From positions 713,501-777,500 of the forward strand of contig NZ_CP060695.1 of the NCBI RefSeq assembly GCF_014352875.1: a stretch of 64,000 nt of DNA, read 5' to 3'. Under the pieces are notes generated by a model that was not told where the DNA came from, searched no databases, and saw only the letters and a program-made list of their open reading frames with translations. A program made the position numbers and the translations under genes. Every line of letters begins with the position of its first letter. The stretch's first letter is position 1. Origin of the DNA: Polaribacter pectinis (lineage in GTDB: Bacteria; Bacteroidota; Bacteroidia; Flavobacteriales; Flavobacteriaceae). This document shows, piece by piece, positions 60,190-64,000 of this stretch.

Positions 60190-61302
60190 TTATTCTTTAA
60201 TAACTCTATTGTAATTAACCAGTTCTGTTAATCCTTCCTCATTAGGATTTTCAGCAAAAGAGCGTAAATAATTATCCATAAAATTAATAATTCGCTCTTC
60301 TGGATAAAACAGCACTTTATTATCATACTGTGCCCATTCATTCATTTGTAGATATGCTTTTCCGTTTTCATAACGATAAAAACGCTGAATATGATCTGGC
60401 AAAGCATCTTCTAACTCTTCGTTAATAAAAACATTGTAATAGTTTAAATCTGCCGTAAAAAAATGAAAAGAAAGTAAATTGTCATAAAAACCAGTAAGGT
60501 TATTTGCCAAAGGTAAAAACACGGTAAAAACTAAAATTGCAACTTTTTGTTTGTTAAAAAACTTTAAGAAAAACTCTAAAGCATTTGAAGTTTTTAAAGT
60601 CCAAAATAAGACAACTACACTTATCATATTCTGAATGTTCCAAGGAACTACGTTATAGCCATAACCTAAATAAAAGAGTAAAACAGTAATAATGCCGTGC
60701 ATAGATAAAATAAAAAACACGCCAAATTTTCGAGTTTTATTAAATAATAATAAAATTCCCATACTTGCTTCTAACCATGGAACTGCATAAGTGAAAGCAA
60801 CTAAAAACCATTGAGGTAAAAAACTAAAGTGTTTTTCTAAAGCACTTAACCACTGTATGTAAAAAGCTTCATTTACTTTCTGAATTCCACTCCAAAAATA
60901 AGTAGCAAAAAAGATAAGAATAACAGCATACAAAACTTTTTTTGCATCCGCACTTTTAGGAAAAATCACTATTGCAAATATGGTTAAAAAACTCTGGTAA
61001 AAGTAGGGCTGAAGCCTGTTTTGGTCGATTAACGCTAATAAAAGATAAAGTAAAACAACCAACCAACCTTGCCATCTTTTATTCTGAAAAATATAAAGAA
61101 CTTGAATAACAAAAAAGAAACCAGCTAGAATATAATCAAATGGAGCAGTAGGTATTGGCAACCAATCAAACAAAGGAATTACAGGAAAAACTTTAGTAGT
61201 AAGCCATAATTTTGGAGCATACATCATTAAAACCAAAACTGCAAGAATTGATAAAATTCTTACATAATTTACTTTTTGTTCGTTGGTTAAGTTTTTTAGC
61301 AT
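60190..61302 (-). CDS. Polytopic membrane protein, HTTM/DoxX-like
   Basis: A 370-residue protein with about nine hydrophobic helices (e.g. ILSILAVLVLMMYAPKLWL, AGFFFVIQVLYIFQNK, VLLYLLLALIDQNRLQPYFY). YFWSGIQKVNEAFYIQWLSA and TYAVPWLEASMGILLLFNKT are the conserved core: a helix with SGxxK, then an E in the following membrane helix, as in HTTM/DoxX-type quinone- or vitamin K-related proteins. The C-terminus (about 75 residues) is soluble and tyrosine-rich. The assignment is tentative; the role is unknown. It is 34 nt downstream of uvrA on the same strand and may be co-transcribed. Confidence 0.6.
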   Translation of the reverse strand: MLKNLTNEQKVNYVRILSILAVLVLMMYAPKLWLTTKVFPVIPLFDWLPIPTAPFDYILAGFFFVIQVLYIFQNKRWQGWLVVLLYLLLALIDQNRLQPYFYQSFLTIFAIVIFPKSADAKKVLYAVILIFFATYFWSGIQKVNEAFYIQWLSALEKHFSFLPQWFLVAFTYAVPWLEASMGILLLFNKTRKFGVFFILSMHGIITVLLFYLGYGYNVVPWNIQNMISVVVLFWTLKTSNALEFFLKFFNKQKVAILVFTVFLPLANNLTGFYDNLLSFHFFTADLNYYNVFINEELEDALPDHIQRFYRYENGKAYLQMNEWAQYDNKVLFYPEERIINFMDNYLRSFAENPNEEGLTELVNYNRVIKE

Positions 61303-61336
61303 TTTATTTTTTGTTGAATTTCATATTTTCTATCAA

Positions 61337-64000
61337 TTAAAACACCAATTTCTCCGCTAAATATTTAGCAGTATAAGACTCTTTATTTCTAGCTAATTCT
61401 TCTGGAGTTCCTTGAAAAATCAATTTACCTCCATTTTTTCCTCCTTCTAAACCTAAATCAATTATATAATCTGCACATTTTATGAGTTCGATATTATGCT
61501 CAATTACAATAATAGAATGTCCTTTATCGATTAATGCATTAAAAGAAGCTAATAATTTCTGAATATCGTGAAAATGTAAACCTGTTGTAGGTTCATCAAA
61601 AATAAACAGGGCTTTATCTTTAGTGTTTCCTTTTACTAAAAACGAAGCCAATTTTATTCTTTGTGCTTCACCTCCAGAAAGCGTAGAAGAAGATTGTCCT
61701 AATTGCACATATCCTAAACCAACATCTTGTAAAGGTTTTAGTTTTTGCGCGATTTTAGTTACTAAGTTTTCAGAGAAAAATTCTACAGCATCATCAATAG
61801 TTAAATTTAAAATATCGTCAATAGATTTTCCATCAAATTTAACTTCTAAAACTTCTTTTTTGAAACGTTTTCCATTACAAACATCACATTCTAAATGGAC
61901 GTCTGCCATAAATTGCATTTCAATTGTAACCTCTCCTTCACCTTTACAAACTTCGCAACGTCCACCTTCAACATTAAAAGAAAAATGTTTGGGCTTATAG
62001 TTTCTTATTTTTGATAATTTCTGATTTGAGAATAATGCTCTAATATCATCATAAGCCTTTATATATGTTACAGGATTGGAACGAGAAGAACGCCCAATTG
62101 GATTTTGATCTATAAATTCTACATGTTTTATCGTTTCAAAACTTCCTTTAATATCTGTATGTTGTCCAATTTTATCTCCATAACCATTCAACTTTTTTTG
62201 CATTGATGGATATAAAATATTCTTTACCAAAGTACTTTTTCCAGAACCAGAAACTCCAGTAATTACGGATAAACAATTTAGTGGAAAAGTAACATCTATA
62301 TTTTTTAAATTGTGTTCTCTAGCGCCAATTATCTGAATATTATTTTTTGATGTTCTACGTTTTGTTGGAACTTCAATTCGTAAATCGTCATTTAAGTATT
62401 GTGCAGTTAAAGAATCGGATTTTAGAATTTCTTTAAACGTTCCTTCTGCAACTACGTGTCCACCAAAAGTTCCTGCTTCTGGGCCAATATCTATAATATA
62501 ATCAGCCTCTTTCATAATATCTTCATCATGCTCCACAACCACAACTGTGTTGCCTAAATCACGCAAATCTTTTAAAACGCCAATTAATCTTTCTGTATCT
62601 TTTGGATGCAAACCAATACTAGGTTCATCTAGAATATACATAGAACCTACAAGTGAACTTCCTAACGAAGTTGCTAAATTTATACGCTGACTTTCCCCAC
62701 CAGAAAGTGTGTTAGAAGTTCTATTGATAGTTAAATAATTCAAACCAACATTCGTTAAAAATTGTAGTCGATTATTAATTTCCGTCAACAAACGTTTACC
62801 TATTTTCTCTTCGTATTTATCTAATTTTAAATTTTTGAAAAAGACAGATAATTCATCTAAGGGAAGTGTTACCAAGTCAGAAATTGTCTTTTCATTTATT
62901 TTTACATAATCGGTTTCTTTTCGCAAACGCTTGCCATTACAAGTAGTACATTTCGTTTTTCCTCGATAACGAGACAACATTACTCGATTCTGAATTTTAT
63001 AACTTTTTTCTTCTAAAACCGTAAAAAAATGTTGAATTCCATTAAAACTCTTATTTCCAGACCAAACTAATTCTTGTTGTTTTTCTGTTAACTGAAACCA
63101 AGGTTTGTGAATTGGAATATCAAACTTATATGCAACATCAATTAAATCTTCTTTATAATGAATGTAAGAGGGCGTTTTAAAAGGAAAAATAGCATCTTCC
63201 ATAATTGATAAACCAGTGTTAGGAATTACCAAATCTTCGTCAATACCAATTACATTTCCATAACCTTCACAAGTTGGACAAGCTCCATAAGGATTGTTAA
63301 AACTAAACAAGTGCGTGTTTGGTTCGAGAAAAGACATTCCATCTAAATCGAACTGATTGCTAAATTCAGACACTTTATTATCTGCTAAATTCTCGATAAA
63401 ACAAATTCCTTTTCCTTCAAAAAAAGCAGTCTGAATTGCATCTGCCAATCTGTTGTAAAAATCCTCATCATCTTTAGTTACAATTCTATCAACCACTAAA
63501 AATAAAGCTTCGTTTTTGAAATCTTTTTGAGGGAAATCTCCAATTCTGTAAACTTTATCATTCCATTTTAAACGCGCATAACCTTGTTGTTCTAAAACTT
63601 GTAGAACCGTTTTTAAATCGCGATCTTCATTAATTGTAACAGGAGCTAATAATAGCAATTTCGTTTTCTGCTCAAACTTTTTTATAAAGTTTACAACATC
63701 GGAAACTGTATCTTTTTTTACTTCTTGCCCAGAAATAGGAGAGATGGTTCTTCCAATTCTTGCATATAATAATTTAATGTAATCGTAAATTTCTGTTGAT
63801 GTACCAACTGTAGAACGTGGGTTTGTAGAATTTACTTTTTGCTCTATTGCAATTGCAGGCGCAATTCCTTTGATATAATCTACTTTTGGTTTGTGTAATT
63901 TTCCTAAAAACTGACGTGCATAAGAACTTAAACTTTCTACATAACGTCTTTGACCTTCTGCATACAAAGTATCAAAAGCTAAAGAAGATTTTCCAGAACC
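61337..64000 (-). CDS. uvrA: UvrABC excinuclease subunit A, 5' end beyond the window
   Basis: The 3' 887 codons of uvrA; the reading frame runs off the right edge at the first Walker A motif (SGKSSLAFDTLYAEGQRRYV). Visible parts: the first ABC signature NTLSGGESQRINLA with MYILDEPSIGLHP, the first zinc-knuckle region (CPTCEGYGNV, CTTCNGKRLR), the second Walker A VITGVSGSGKSTLVKN, the second zinc finger CEVCKGEGEVTIEMQFMADV with CDVCNGKRF, the second signature STLSGGEAQRIKLA and FIFDEPTTGLHF. UvrA finds bulky DNA lesions and loads UvrB. Roughly the first 30-70 residues are missing only because of the window edge. Confidence 0.97.
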   Translation of the reverse strand, partial: GSGKSSLAFDTLYAEGQRRYVESLSSYARQFLGKLHKPKVDYIKGIAPAIAIEQKVNSTNPRSTVGTSTEIYDYIKLLYARIGRTISPISGQEVKKDTVSDVVNFIKKFEQKTKLLLLAPVTINEDRDLKTVLQVLEQQGYARLKWNDKVYRIGDFPQKDFKNEALFLVVDRIVTKDDEDFYNRLADAIQTAFFEGKGICFIENLADNKVSEFSNQFDLDGMSFLEPNTHLFSFNNPYGACPTCEGYGNVIGIDEDLVIPNTGLSIMEDAIFPFKTPSYIHYKEDLIDVAYKFDIPIHKPWFQLTEKQQELVWSGNKSFNGIQHFFTVLEEKSYKIQNRVMLSRYRGKTKCTTCNGKRLRKETDYVKINEKTISDLVTLPLDELSVFFKNLKLDKYEEKIGKRLLTEINNRLQFLTNVGLNYLTINRTSNTLSGGESQRINLATSLGSSLVGSMYILDEPSIGLHPKDTERLIGVLKDLRDLGNTVVVVEHDEDIMKEADYIIDIGPEAGTFGGHVVAEGTFKEILKSDSLTAQYLNDDLRIEVPTKRRTSKNNIQIIGAREHNLKNIDVTFPLNCLSVITGVSGSGKSTLVKNILYPSMQKKLNGYGDKIGQHTDIKGSFETIKHVEFIDQNPIGRSSRSNPVTYIKAYDDIRALFSNQKLSKIRNYKPKHFSFNVEGGRCEVCKGEGEVTIEMQFMADVHLECDVCNGKRFKKEVLEVKFDGKSIDDILNLTIDDAVEFFSENLVTKIAQKLKPLQDVGLGYVQLGQSSSTLSGGEAQRIKLASFLVKGNTKDKALFIFDEPTTGLHFHDIQKLLASFNALIDKGHSIIVIEHNIELIKCADYIIDLGLEGGKNGGKLIFQGTPEELARNKESYTAKYLAEKLVF

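Noticed and set aside
61623..62000. A 125-codon plus frame opposite uvrA
   Set aside because: Antisense to the conserved zinc-finger and ABC-signature part of uvrA.
1..64000. CRISPR arrays, insertion sequences, prophage and restriction or defence genes
   Set aside because: No regularly spaced direct repeats, transposase, integrase, capsid or restriction/defence proteins were found on either strand.

Overview
The window is a 64 kb stretch of an AT-rich Bacteroidota chromosome, almost certainly a marine member of the Flavobacteriaceae (Polaribacter/Tenacibaculum-like; the genus is an inference). The support is: a GldI-type gliding lipoprotein; TonB-dependent receptors with Bacteroidota-style plugs; many short lipoproteins ending their signal in LxxC; a LytS/LytTR pair with a two-component propeller sensor; and promoters of the Bacteroidota type, TTTG/TTG at about -33 with TAnnTTTG at about -7, in place of sigma-70 boxes and Shine-Dalgarno sites. 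Most of the window is core housekeeping genome. There are no tRNA or rRNA genes, no CRISPR array, no insertion sequence and no phage genes.

Layout. 1-8.4 kb: edge of a secreted-protein gene, a hydrolase, a DUF6438 lipoprotein and mtaB on the minus strand; a small GNAT/ABM pair on the plus strand; then a minus operon of a small membrane protein, mutL, two rhomboid proteases and an EEP-family hydrolase. 8.5-12.8 kb: ribH, a membrane-anchored TPR protein, recF with its DUF721 partner, a TonB_C-like secreted protein, ndk. 12.85-16.7 kb: nrnA-like DHH phosphoesterase, then three exported prolyl isomerases (GldI, an FKBP, a cyclophilin-FKBP fusion) and a PAP2 phosphatase. 16.7-22.3 kb: a sulfatase/LTA-synthase-like membrane protein, pheT, pyrD. 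22.4-24.2 kb: a LysE exporter and a sparsely coding patch with one orphan lipoprotein and an apparently truncated esterase. 24.3-34.5 kb: HMG-CoA lyase, a UshA-like nucleotidase, a FecA-like receptor, guaB, an OmpH/Skp chaperone, a DUF2254 protein, miaA and a voltage-gated K+ channel.

34.6-46.5 kb is the accessory part. A DUF4331 domain split into two exported proteins, a TPR lipoprotein and a TonB receptor run on the plus strand. After an unannotated decayed lipoprotein gene (39708-40195), an ECF sigma factor with an RskA-like anti-sigma factor runs on the minus strand. Upstream of the sigma gene lies a two-gene protease operon: a papain-like C1 peptidase and a 1135-residue caspase-family protein with four repeated beta-rich modules. 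A perfect hairpin displays the sigma gene's start codon in its loop.

46.6-55.2 kb: a DUF3857 transglutaminase-like protein lacking the catalytic cysteine, a DEDDh-GIY-YIG nuclease, yggS, serA, serC, a LuxC-type acyl-CoA reductase, a 2x[4Fe-4S] ferredoxin and ychF. 55.2-64 kb: a LytTR regulator and a propeller histidine kinase with a metallophosphoesterase gene between them, an unidentified lipoprotein, a polytopic membrane protein, and uvrA running off the right edge.

The best candidates for new biology are the split-DUF4331/TPR/TonB locus beside the sigma/anti-sigma pair and the protease operon, the start-codon hairpin, the MutL with a degenerate endonuclease site, and two genes whose -7 box lies only 5-6 nt before the ATG. 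Names are family assignments read from motifs; no database search was possible.
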